Part shown: one piece after another, positions 24,996 to 34,334 of the stretch
Layout: each line of letters begins with the position of its first letter
How positions within the stretch are numbered: the stretch's first letter is position 1
Assembly: GCA_963775505.1 (NCBI GenBank)
Contig: CAVZIL010000007.1
Span: 747,285 to 811,284, forward strand
Length of the DNA: 64,000 nt
Origin: JAIBJN01 sp963775505
GTDB taxonomy: Bacteria; Actinomycetota; Thermoleophilia; Gaiellales; Gaiellaceae
Direction: 5' to 3'
Notes under the pieces: generated by a model
The model's database searches: none
What the model was told of the DNA's origin: nothing
The model's input: only the letters and a program-made list of their open reading frames with translations
Position numbers and translations under genes: made by a program

Positions 24996-27677
24996 ATGTC
25001 TGGCTCGTCGAAGTCGCGGGGGCGCCTGCTCCCTGCCACGCTCGTCCTTGCCATCGTCCTCCCGCTCGTGTTCGCGCTCGGGAGCGCGAGAGCTCAGCCA
25101 ACGGAGCTCTTCTTCTCCGAGTACATCGAGGGCACGAGCAACAACAAGGCCCTCGAGATCTTCAACGGCACCGGTGCGCCTGTCGACCTGGGCGCGAACA
25201 ACTACTTCGTGGACATGTGCTTCAACGGGAGCGCTGCCTGCTCGCTGAACATCGAACTCGTCGGGACCGTCGCTCCAGGCGACGTCTTCGTGCTCGCGCA
25301 AAGCTCGGCGAGCCCGGTCATCCAAGGGCAGGCGGACCAGACGAACGGTGCGGGGTGGTTCAACGGAAACGACGTCGTCGTCCTGCGCAAGGGCGGGACG
25401 CTCATCGACGTCATCGGGGAACTCGGCGTCAACCCCGGAACGGAGTGGGGCTCCGGCCTGACGAGCACCGCCGACAACACGCTTCGCCGCAAGGGCACGA
25501 TCGAGGCGGGAGATCCGACCACGGGCGGCCCGTTCGACCCTGCGGTGGAATGGGACGGTTTCGCCACGGACGACTTCACGGGGCTCGGTGCGCATTCGCT
25601 CGTCGTCGCCGACGCGGCGCCGCAGGTCCTCTCGACGACGCCCTCGTCCGGTGCAACGGGCGTGGCCGTCGACTCGGATGTCTCCGTGACCTTCAGCGAG
25701 CCCGTTTCCGCAAGCGGGTCGTGGTTCTCGATCTCGTGCGCCGTGAGCGGATCGCACACCGCGGTGGCGAGCGGCGGGCCAACGACCTTCACCCTCGACA
25801 CCGACGCCGACTTCACCGCGGGCGAGACGTGCACGACCACGATCGACGCGAGCCTGATCTCGGATGAAGACGCGGACGACCCGCCCGACACGATGGCGGC
25901 GAACTTCGCCTGGTCGTTCACGACCGTCGGGCCCGCGCGGCGCATCCACGAGATCCAGGGCGCGGCGCACCGCTCCCCTCTCGAGGGTCAGGCGGTCTCG
26001 GACGTGCCCGGCATCGTGACCGCCAAGGCGTCGAACGGGTTCTTCTACGAGGATCCCGACCCCGACGGTAACCGCGCGACCTCCGAGGGCCTGTTCGTCT
26101 TCGGGACGGCGGCCGCAGGCATGGTCACCGTCGGCGACCTCGTGCAGGTCGACGGGCTCGTGACCGAGTTCCGCCCCGGCGGCGCCACCGGGAACAACCT
26201 GGCGCAGTCCGAGCTCGTCTCCCCCGTCGTCGAGGTGCTCTCGAGCGGGAACACGCTCCCTGGGCCGACCGTGATCGGCAGGGGCGGCCGCATCCCGCCC
26301 ACCGAGGTGATCGACAATGACTCGACGGGCGACGCGGAGACGAGCGGCGTGTTCGACCCCGCGGAGGACGGCCTCGACTTCTACGAGAGCCTCGAGTCCA
26401 TGCGCGTCCGGGTCAACAAGGCGCGCGTCGTGGGCCCGACGAACGACTTCGGTGAGATTCCGGTCATCGCGGACGCGGGCGATCGCGCGAGCGTGCGGAC
26501 GACGCGCGGCGGTCTCGTCATCAGGCCGGACGACTTCAACCCGGAGAGGATCCACCTCGACGACCGGCTCATGCTCGGGGCGCTGCCGCTCCTGAACGTG
26601 CGCGACCGCTTCGTGTCGCCTGTCGTCGGCATCCTCGACTACAGCTTCGGGAACTTCAAGCTCGACGTCTCCGAGCCCTTCGTGACGGAATCCGGCGGGC
26701 TCGTCCGCGAGTCCACGAGGGTTCCCGGAGCACGGGAGCTGGCCGTGGCCACCTTCAACGTCGAGAACCTCGACCCGGGCGATGCCGACCCCGATCCCGA
26801 GCAGGATCAATTCGTGGAGCTGGCGGACCTCATCGTCAACCACCTGAAGTCGCCGGACCTCGTGGCGCTCGAGGAGATCCAGGACTCGAACGGGCCCGTC
26901 AACGACGGGACGGTCGATGCGAGCCTGACCCTCGACCTGCTCGTGGCGGCGATCTCGGCAGCCGGCGGGCCGACCTACTCGTACCGGCAGATCAACCCCG
27001 TCAACAACGCCGACGGCGGAGAGCCGGGCGGGAACATCCGGGTCGGTTTCATCTTCCGGACCGATCGCGGCCTCGAGTTCGTCGACCGTCCGGGCGGAGA
27101 CGCGACGACGGCCACCGCGGTCGTCGCCGGCCCCGATGGGCCCGAGCTGACGTTCAGCCCGGGCCGCATCGACCCGACCAACGCGGCGTTCACGAACAGC
27201 CGGAAACCGCTCGCGGGCGAGTTCCGCTGGCGCGGCCGGACGCTCTTCGCCATCGCCAACCACTTCAACTCCAAGGGCGGGGACGATCCGCTCTTCGGGC
27301 GCTTCCAGCCGCCGAGCCGCCCGACGGAGGTTCAGCGCCACGCCCAGGCGCAGGTGGTGAACCAGTTCGTGGACTCCATCCTGGCCGTGGATCCAAACGC
27401 CCTCGTGCTCCCCCTCGGGGACTTCAACGACTTCGAGTTCTCCGAGACGCTCTCGCTTCTGCAGGGCGGCGTGCTCGAGAACCTCGTGCTCACGCTCAAG
27501 AAGCCCGAGCGCTACACCTACGTGTTCGAGGGCAACTCGCAGGTGCTCGACCACATCCTCGCGAGCCATCGCCTGTTCGGGGCGCTCCGCGGATACGACG
27601 TCGTGCACGTGAACTCGGAGTTCGCCGACCAGGCGAGCGACCACGAGCCCCAGGTCGCCCGCTTCCGGCTGAACTGA
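24996..27677 (+). CDS. Secreted endonuclease/exonuclease/phosphatase-family protein with lamin-tail and Ig-like domains
   Basis: 893 residues. Signal peptide ends near 33 (SARAQ). Then a lamin-tail domain (about 36-190, FFSEYIEGTSNNKALEIFNG), a Big_5-type Ig-like domain (about 205-315), an OB-like part (about 320-450) of the kind seen in large nucleases such as YhcR, and a C-terminal EEP domain (about 575-893). Catalytic words: VATFNVENLDPGD, VALEEIQD, LPLGDFNDFEF and ASDHEPQVARF. The build matches extracellular DNases of the ExeM/NucH type. Likely role: digestion of external nucleic acid, which would supply the nucleoside importer at 34-39 kb (inference). Its end faces rny across a stem-loop. 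Confidence 0.85.
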   Translation: MSGSSKSRGRLLPATLVLAIVLPLVFALGSARAQPTELFFSEYIEGTSNNKALEIFNGTGAPVDLGANNYFVDMCFNGSAACSLNIELVGTVAPGDVFVLAQSSASPVIQGQADQTNGAGWFNGNDVVVLRKGGTLIDVIGELGVNPGTEWGSGLTSTADNTLRRKGTIEAGDPTTGGPFDPAVEWDGFATDDFTGLGAHSLVVADAAPQVLSTTPSSGATGVAVDSDVSVTFSEPVSASGSWFSISCAVSGSHTAVASGGPTTFTLDTDADFTAGETCTTTIDASLISDEDADDPPDTMAANFAWSFTTVGPARRIHEIQGAAHRSPLEGQAVSDVPGIVTAKASNGFFYEDPDPDGNRATSEGLFVFGTAAAGMVTVGDLVQVDGLVTEFRPGGATGNNLAQSELVSPVVEVLSSGNTLPGPTVIGRGGRIPPTEVIDNDSTGDAETSGVFDPAEDGLDFYESLESMRVRVNKARVVGPTNDFGEIPVIADAGDRASVRTTRGGLVIRPDDFNPERIHLDDRLMLGALPLLNVRDRFVSPVVGILDYSFGNFKLDVSEPFVTESGGLVRESTRVPGARELAVATFNVENLDPGDADPDPEQDQFVELADLIVNHLKSPDLVALEEIQDSNGPVNDGTVDASLTLDLLVAAISAAGGPTYSYRQINPVNNADGGEPGGNIRVGFIFRTDRGLEFVDRPGGDATTATAVVAGPDGPELTFSPGRIDPTNAAFTNSRKPLAGEFRWRGRTLFAIANHFNSKGGDDPLFGRFQPPSRPTEVQRHAQAQVVNQFVDSILAVDPNALVLPLGDFNDFEFSETLSLLQGGVLENLVLTLKKPERYTYVFEGNSQVLDHILASHRLFGALRGYDVVHVNSEFADQASDHEPQVARFRLN

Positions 27678-27698
27678 GACGGCGCGGGCCGCGCCGTC
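27678..27698. terminator. Bidirectional stem-loop terminator
   Basis: GACGGCGC and GCGCCGTC pair perfectly around a 5-base loop, exactly in the 28-base gap between converging genes (nuclease and rny). No T-tract on either side. Confidence 0.7.
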
Positions 27699-27705
27699 GA
27701 GCCGC

Positions 27706-29244
27706 CTATTTGGCGAACTCGACGGCGCGGCTCTCGCGGATGACCGTGACCTTGATCTGGCCCGGGTACTCGAGTTGGTCCTCGATCTCCCTCGCGATCT
27801 CGTGGGAGAGGAGCACCGCCGCGTCGTCGTCGATGTCGGTCGGCTTGACCATCACGCGCACCTCACGGCCCGCCTGGAGCGCGTAGACGCGCTCCACGCC
27901 CGGCTTTTCCGAGGCGATCTTCTCGAGGGTCTCGAGCCGCTTGATGTAGTGCTCGAGGCTCTCGCCGCGCGCGCCCGGGCGGGAGGCCGAGATCGCGTCG
28001 GCCGAGATGACCAGCACGGCCTCGACGGTCTGCGGCTGCACCTCGTAGTGATGCGCCTCCACGGCGTGGACGACGTGCTGCGACTCCCCGTAGCGCTTCG
28101 CCATCTGGGCGGAGATCATCGCGTGCGACCCCTCGACCTCGTGCGTCATCGCCTTGCCGACGTCGTGGAGGAGGGCCGCCCGCTTGGCAGTCTTGACGCT
28201 CGCGCCGAGCTCGGAGGCCATCACGCCGGCGAGGTGGGCGCACTCGAGCGAGTGCTTGAGGATGTTCTGGCCGTAGCTCGTCCGGTAGCGGAGGCGCCCG
28301 AGAAGCTTGACGAGCTCCTCGTGCATCTTTCCGCAGTTCGCCTCGAAGACAGCCTGCTCCCCCGCCTGGCGGATGTGCTCCTCGATCTCGGCCTTCGAGC
28401 GGTAGTACATCTCCTCGATGCGGGACGGGTGGATGCGTCCGTCCTCGACGAGCTTGGCGAGCGTGAGCTTGGCCACCTCCCGCCGGACGCCGTCGAACGA
28501 GGAGAGCACGACGGCCTGCGGGGTGTCGTCGATGATGAAGTCCACGCCGGTGAGGTTCTCGAGAGCGCGGATGTTCCGTCCCTCCCGGCCGATGATGCGT
28601 CCCTTCATGTCGTCGGAGGGGAGCTCGACGATCGAAACCGTCGTCTCGGCCGCGTGACTGGCGGCGACGCGCTGGAGCGCGTCGGCAACGAGGTTCCTCG
28701 CCCGCCGCTTGGCGTCGCTCCTGGCCTCCTCTTCGAGCTGGCGAACCATGCGCGCGAGGTCGTGCCGGACGAGCTCCTCGGTTCGCTCGAGCACCTGCTT
28801 CTTTGCTTCTTCGACAGTCAGCCCGGAGATGCGCTCGAGCTCGCGGAGCTGCGTGTCCTTGGCGGTCTTGGTCTCCTCCTGCAGCTCCTTGAGGTGCCCT
28901 TCGCGGTCGAGGAGGCCCTGCTCCCGCCGCTCCATCTCGGTGAGCTTGCGGTCGATCTCCTCCTCCTTCGTGATCACGCGCTCTTCGATCTTGGCGATCT
29001 CGGCGCGCTTGTCCTTGAGCTCCTGCTCGACGTCGGCTCGGAGCTTGAGAGCCTGCTCGCGCGCCTCGACCTGGGCCTCCCGGCGGACCGCCTCGGCGGC
29101 GCGGACGGCGTCGGCCGTCACGCGCTCCCGCTCCGCCTCGGCCGCAGCCGCGCGGCGGGAGATGAGCACGCGGGTCCCGACCACGACGCCCGCGAGCACG
29201 CCGAGGACGATCCCGAGGATCAGGAGGCCGATGGAAGTTGCCAT
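27706..29244 (-). CDS. rny: Ribonuclease Y
   Basis: 512 residues. Membrane helix at 4-24, long coiled coil (about 30-200), KH domain with GRIIGREGRNIRALENLTGV near 214-233, HD domain with LLHDVGKAMTHE near 355. RNase Y is the membrane-bound endonuclease that starts mRNA decay in many Gram-positives. It lies downstream of recX after a 225-base gap. A hairpin that takes in part of its ribosome binding site precedes the ATG. RNase J and PNPase, two other decay enzymes, are also in this window. Confidence 0.95.
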   Translation of the reverse strand: MATSIGLLILGIVLGVLAGVVVGTRVLISRRAAAAEAERERVTADAVRAAEAVRREAQVEAREQALKLRADVEQELKDKRAEIAKIEERVITKEEEIDRKLTEMERREQGLLDREGHLKELQEETKTAKDTQLRELERISGLTVEEAKKQVLERTEELVRHDLARMVRQLEEEARSDAKRRARNLVADALQRVAASHAAETTVSIVELPSDDMKGRIIGREGRNIRALENLTGVDFIIDDTPQAVVLSSFDGVRREVAKLTLAKLVEDGRIHPSRIEEMYYRSKAEIEEHIRQAGEQAVFEANCGKMHEELVKLLGRLRYRTSYGQNILKHSLECAHLAGVMASELGASVKTAKRAALLHDVGKAMTHEVEGSHAMISAQMAKRYGESQHVVHAVEAHHYEVQPQTVEAVLVISADAISASRPGARGESLEHYIKRLETLEKIASEKPGVERVYALQAGREVRVMVKPTDIDDDAAVLLSHEIAREIEDQLEYPGQIKVTVIRESRAVEFAK

Positions 29245-29469
29245 TGCTCGCTCCTACGGTCAAGCCCGTAGGAACGGCGGTTTCGGTGAATCGGCGACCC
29301 GCGAACGACTTCGGCGGACTAGCGCTCCGCCGGAGATCCCCCTCCCACCAGGGTGCTGCGGGCCGTGTCGTGGAGCGTGTTCAAGGTCGTGTGACGTTCG
29401 TTCCGATTCGGCGAAAAGCCGTTCCGATGCAGGCAATTCATGCTTGAAGTGTCCGTATGGTAACCCGCG
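29245..29469 (-). other. Leader region of rny
   Basis: 225 bases without a gene between recX and rny. Besides the hairpin next to the start codon it holds two copies of ATCGGAACG (29378-29386 and 29412-29420 region, read on the minus strand) and a short CGGC-GAAAA-GCCG stem near 29411. No convincing promoter pair was found. Confidence 0.3.
29253..29272 (-). promoter_or_regulatory. Hairpin overlapping the ribosome binding site of rny
   Basis: On the minus strand CCTACGG pairs with CCGTAGG around GCTTGA. The second arm contains AGG of the AGGAG ribosome binding site (29251-29255), nine bases before the ATG at 29244. Folding would hide the site, a plausible translational control. Confidence 0.45.
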
Positions 29470-30066
29470 TCACCGATCCGCGTCCAGCAGGCCCACCACA
29501 TCCTCGACGGTCTCCTCCCCGAAGCCCCGCCTCGCGAGCAGGGTCCAGGCTCGGCGCGGGTCGGCGACTCGCGCGGCGACGGCTTCGGCGCGCTCGCGCT
29601 CGGGGCGCAGCGTCTCCACGGCCGCCTGCACGTCCGCGCTGCGAAATCCCTCGCCCGCGAGCCGCGCCGCGACGGCCGCGTTGCCCCAGCCGCGGTCGGC
29701 GAGCGAGCGGGCGCGACTCTCCGCCGCCCTCGTGTCGTCGACGACGCCCGCGTTCGTGAGCGTTGCGAGCGCCCCGTCGGCGGCCTGCCGCCGAACGCCG
29801 CGGGCCAGGAGCCGCTCCCGCAGTCGCCCGCTCGAGACGTCGCGGCGTGCGACCGTCCGCACCGCCAGCCCGAGCGCCTCGGCTCGCAGGAGCTCGCGGC
29901 GCAGGGCGCGTAGCAGCGGCCGGTCGAGCTCGACCCCCGGCGCGAGCCCGCAGCGGAGGACGACCTCGTCCGGAACGACGCGCCAGCGACTCCCGTCGAC
30001 CTCCAGCTCGACGCGGCCCGAGCGGGCCCGGCGGACCGCCGTCAGCCTCGGGGGCCCTACCCCCAC
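29470..30066 (-). CDS. recX: Regulatory protein RecX
   Basis: 198 residues, helical, with the three-helix repeats of RecX (SSGRLRERLLARGV, GVVDDTRAAESRARSLADRG, RRAWTLLARRGFGEETVEDV). RecX binds RecA filaments and limits their activity. It follows recA by 11 bases in the same direction. GTG start. Confidence 0.88.
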   Translation of the reverse strand: MGVGPPRLTAVRRARSGRVELEVDGSRWRVVPDEVVLRCGLAPGVELDRPLLRALRRELLRAEALGLAVRTVARRDVSSGRLRERLLARGVRRQAADGALATLTNAGVVDDTRAAESRARSLADRGWGNAAVAARLAGEGFRSADVQAAVETLRPERERAEAVAARVADPRRAWTLLARRGFGEETVEDVVGLLDADR

Positions 30067-30077
30067 GGTGCGCCCGC

Positions 30078-31181
30078 CTATGCCGCCGAGGCGGCCGTCT
30101 CGGCCTCGACCTCGGCCTCGGCGCCTGCCGACGCGGCCCTTGTCGCCTTCGCGCCCTCGTCCACCGGGAGAAGGCGCGAGGACACGACCGCGTCCGGCCC
30201 GAGCTCCGCCTGGACGGCGCGGAGGATCCCGTCGGTGACATCCGGATGCTCCTTCAGAAACGCGGTTGCGTTCTGGCGGCCCTGACCGAGCCGCTCGTCG
30301 CCGAAGCTGAAGTACGAGCCGGACTTCTGCACGAGCTTCCGCTCGAGGCCGACGTCGAGAACGCTTCCCTCCCAGGAGATGCCCTCGCCGTAGATGATGT
30401 CGAACTCCGCCTGCTTGAAGGGCGGCGCGACCTTGTTCTTCACCACCTTGACGCGGACGCGGTTCCCGATCGCCTCGACGCCTTCCTTGAGGGTCTCGAT
30501 GCGCCTGATGTCGAGCCGGGCCGAGGAGTAGAACTTGAGCGCGCGCCCGCCCGGCGTCGTCTCCGGGCTGCCGAACATGACGCCGATCTTCTCGCGCAGC
30601 TGGTTCGTGAAGAGCGCCACCGTGCCGGTGCGGTTGAGCGTCCCTGCCAGCTTGCGGAGCGCCTGGCTCATGAGCCGCGCCTGCAGGCCGACGTGGCTGT
30701 CGCCCATCTCGCCCTCGATCTCCGCCTTCGGAGTGAGAGCGGCCACGGAGTCGACCGCGACGACGTCGAGCGCGCCGCTGCGGATGAGGAGCTCGGCGAT
30801 CTCGAGCGCCTGCTCCCCGTTGTCGGGCTGCGAGACGAGGAGGTCGTCGATGTTGACGCCGATCCGGCGCGAGTACGCGGGGTCCATCGCATGCTCGGCG
30901 TCGATGAAGGCGCAGATGCCGCCGCGCCGCTGCGCCTCGGCGATCACGTGGTAGACGAGCGTCGTCTTGCCCGACGACTCGGGGCCGAAGATCTCGACGA
31001 TGCGTCCGCGCGGGAGGCCGCCGATGCCGAGGGCGACGTCCAGGGAGAGGGCGCCGGTGGAGATGGACGGGATAGCCACCTGGGCCTGGTCGCTCATCTT
31101 CATGACCGAGCCCTTGCCGTAGGCCCGCTCGATCTGGCTCAGCGCGGCGTCGAGGGCGTGTTCGCGTGTGGAGTCGGTCAA
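30078..31181 (-). CDS. recA: Recombinase RecA
   Basis: 367 residues. Walker A GPESSGKTT near 66-74, Walker B VVAVDSVAAL near 142, and GGRALKFYSSARLDIRR near 218. The start is TTG 31181 with GGGAGG eight bases upstream. An Ala/Glu-rich tail ends the protein. It follows thpR by 4 bases, so cinA, thpR, recA and recX form one unit. No LexA-type box was seen upstream, so damage control, if any, must act at the cinA promoter or inside it. Confidence 0.97.
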   Translation of the reverse strand: MTDSTREHALDAALSQIERAYGKGSVMKMSDQAQVAIPSISTGALSLDVALGIGGLPRGRIVEIFGPESSGKTTLVYHVIAEAQRRGGICAFIDAEHAMDPAYSRRIGVNIDDLLVSQPDNGEQALEIAELLIRSGALDVVAVDSVAALTPKAEIEGEMGDSHVGLQARLMSQALRKLAGTLNRTGTVALFTNQLREKIGVMFGSPETTPGGRALKFYSSARLDIRRIETLKEGVEAIGNRVRVKVVKNKVAPPFKQAEFDIIYGEGISWEGSVLDVGLERKLVQKSGSYFSFGDERLGQGRQNATAFLKEHPDVTDGILRAVQAELGPDAVVSSRLLPVDEGAKATRAASAGAEAEVEAETAASAA

Positions 31182-31185
31182 GGCG

Positions 31186-31746
31186 TCAACCTCCCAGAGG
31201 AACCGATTGGAGAATCTCGTACTGCGCCCCGGTCGGCCGCAGCACCGAATGATAGAGAGCCACCTCGGACGGACTGACCGGCCCGAGCTCCGGGAGCGGC
31301 GGCCGGGCGCGCGGCGGACGGCGGAAGCGGAGGACGGTCACGTGCGCCAGCCACCTGCGAGCCTCGCGCTCGTAGACGCCCAGCCGCTCGAGCTTCTCCC
31401 CCACGACGCCGGCGAGCCGCGTCCCGCGCTCGTCCTCGTCCTCGAGGACGACCATGCCGACGCTCCGCGTCTCCCGGTAGCCCCTGACCGCGAGCGCCGG
31501 GCGCTCGGCGCGCCGAGCGGCTTCGTGCAGGACGCCGAGGACGCCGGTGACGTCGGAGGCCGGCCGCCAGCCGAGGAAAGCCAGCGTGACGTGAAGGTTC
31601 TCGGCCGGCACGAGGCGCGCCTCGTCCAGACCGGCAAGCTCCCTGGCCTGCCAGGCGACGAGCCGCTCGACGGCATCCGCCGGCAGCGGCAGGGCGACGA
31701 AGAGGCGGAGTCGCTCATCGCCCTCGACGCTAGCCGCTCGCGTCAT
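31186..31746 (-). CDS. thpR: RNA 2',3'-cyclic phosphodiesterase
   Basis: 186 residues of the 2H phosphoesterase family. Both catalytic H-x-T/S-x motifs are present: HVTLAFLG near 53 and HVTVLRFR near 131. Opens 2',3'-cyclic phosphates on RNA ends. Sits between cinA and recA, a common actinobacterial and deinococcal arrangement. Confidence 0.88.
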   Translation of the reverse strand: MTRAASVEGDERLRLFVALPLPADAVERLVAWQARELAGLDEARLVPAENLHVTLAFLGWRPASDVTGVLGVLHEAARRAERPALAVRGYRETRSVGMVVLEDEDERGTRLAGVVGEKLERLGVYEREARRWLAHVTVLRFRRPPRARPPLPELGPVSPSEVALYHSVLRPTGAQYEILQSVPLGG

Positions 31747-31765
31747 GCCCGTGTGCGTCGGACCG

Positions 31766-33028
<1,263 letters not shown>

Positions 33029-33030
33029 TA

Positions 33031-33195
33031 AGAACTCCTTTCGAAATGAAGCCGGGTGCCGCCGGGCCGCCCTGGACGGCGCGATGCGGCGTCCTCAGTC
33101 GCGCCCGTATTCTCGAATACGAGCGCTCCCTGCGTCCTTGCCTCGCACTCGCCCAGGACGCCCCGCCGGCGGCGCATCATCCCGAAATGAGTTCT
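33031..33195 (-). repeat. Dispersed palindromic repeat, copy A
   Basis: 165 bp between the rodZ stop and the cinA start. Terminal inverted repeats 33031-33051 and 33175-33195 match at 17 of 21 positions. Inside, on the minus strand, are the words GCAAGGACGCAGGG and GAGGACGC shared with the other two copies, the pairing GCCGCCGG with CCGGCGGC, and an apical hairpin CGTATTC/GAATACG. The element overlaps two bases of the rodZ stop codon and contains the cinA ribosome binding site. Confidence 0.85.
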
Positions 33196-33946
33196 AGGTG
33201 GAGAGGATGCGGATCCCGTCGGCGCTGACGATCACGACCGCGGGCTCCGTCGGGAAGTCCTCGACGTCCCGTCCGTTCAGCCTGGCGTCGAGGTTCTGAG
33301 GATCCCTCAGGTCGAGCCAGAGGCGCCGCTGCTTGAGGAACCGCTGGATTTGCCCCTGCTCGAGCGTTCCCTCCCAGAGCAGCCTGCCGTTGACGCCGCC
33401 GTTCCGCACCTGGACGTACGAGCCGCCGCGCGCGGCGGTGAGCACGAGCCGCGCGGGCTCCGCGGGCGCTTCTCCGGTGGCGCCGGTCGTGGTCGCTCCG
33501 GGCGCGGCGGCGGTGTCCGTCGGGCCCGTCGTCTGGCCCACGAGCGGCGGGGTCTCGGTTCCGGAGTCGGAGCCCAGGCCGCCCATCGCCACGACGACGA
33601 GCACGGTCACCGCGACGATCGCGGCCAGGGCGACGACGACGAGATTCGACTCGACCCGTCGGCGCTGACGCCTGCGCGGGGCCGCGGACTGCGCGAAGGG
33701 AAGCTCCTCCACCGCGGCGAAGCGCGAGGTGTACTCGTCGAGGTAGAGCTGGCCGTCGAGCCCGAGATAGTCGGCGTAGGTGCGGAGGAAGCCCTTGACG
33801 TACGTGTCCCCGGGGAGCACGTCGAACTGCTCCTCTTCGAGGGCTCTGAGGTACTTCCCGCGGATCTTGGTGTCGCTTTCGATCCCGGGGATCTCGAGAC
33901 CCTGCCGCAAACGAGCCTCTCGCAGGCTGTTGCCGATCTCGAACAC
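33194..33946 (-). CDS. rodZ: RodZ-like helix-turn-helix membrane protein
   Basis: 250 residues. An N-terminal Cro-like HTH (about 1-75: SLREARLRQGLEIPGI, VKGFLRTYADYLGLD), an Arg-rich stretch, one membrane helix (about 98-120), a Thr/Pro-rich linker and a DUF4115 domain (GGSYVQVRNG, LWEGTLEQGQ, DLRDPQNLDARLNG). RodZ links the MreB cytoskeleton to the wall machinery; it stands before cinA here as in Bacillus (ymfM). The GTG 33946 start places the HTH at the N-terminus. Confidence 0.85.
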   Translation of the reverse strand: MFEIGNSLREARLRQGLEIPGIESDTKIRGKYLRALEEEQFDVLPGDTYVKGFLRTYADYLGLDGQLYLDEYTSRFAAVEELPFAQSAAPRRRQRRRVESNLVVVALAAIVAVTVLVVVAMGGLGSDSGTETPPLVGQTTGPTDTAAAPGATTTGATGEAPAEPARLVLTAARGGSYVQVRNGGVNGRLLWEGTLEQGQIQRFLKQRRLWLDLRDPQNLDARLNGRDVEDFPTEPAVVIVSADGIRILST

Positions 33947-33995
33947 GAGCCCCGGATTGTAGCGATGGCGCCGCCGGCCGCCCGAAGTGCCTGCG

Positions 33996-34322
33996 CTACT
34001 CGAACACGAGCACGAGCACGGCGAAGACGGCCAGGGCCAGCGCCGCCGTCAGCGCGAGGACGAACGCGAACGTCGCGAGCACCCTCACGAGGCCGACGAA
34101 GACCCTGCTGCCGCTCCTCCCCAGCGTCCGCTGGTGCTCCTGACGGGCCCGGCGGCCAAGGACGACGGCCGCGAGCGAGAAACCGAGGGCGAACGGTACG
34201 GTGATGACCGCGTCCAGGAGCCGGACCTCGTCGTAGTGGCGCGCCGCAGAGACCGCGCCGCCGAGCGCGGCGAGGGCGAGGAGGGCCGTCACCAGCGCCC
34301 AGACGGCCTTGGTGTTCCGCAT
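33996..34322 (-). CDS. Small membrane protein
   Basis: 108 residues with three or four hydrophobic segments (about 7-25, 38-57, 78-107) and a basic loop RRARQEHQRTLGRSGSR between them. No family recognised. Lies between the permease gene and rodZ on the same strand. Confidence 0.65.
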   Translation of the reverse strand: MRNTKAVWALVTALLALAALGGAVSAARHYDEVRLLDAVITVPFALGFSLAAVVLGRRARQEHQRTLGRSGSRVFVGLVRVLATFAFVLALTAALALAVFAVLVLVFE

Positions 34323-34334
34323 CGGAGGCGGAGC

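Noticed and set aside
23670..27644. Open frame of 1324 codons on the minus strand running through the secreted nuclease and miaB
   Set aside because: Only its 3' third is miaB. The rest is antisense to a multi-domain nuclease and has the charged, low-complexity composition of a high-GC shadow frame.
33046..33228. Short reading frames inside the palindromic repeat, sharing RSLRPCLAL in copies A and C
   Set aside because: The shared peptide follows from the shared DNA; frames have no ribosome binding site, run off the element into unrelated sequence and are not kept in copy B.
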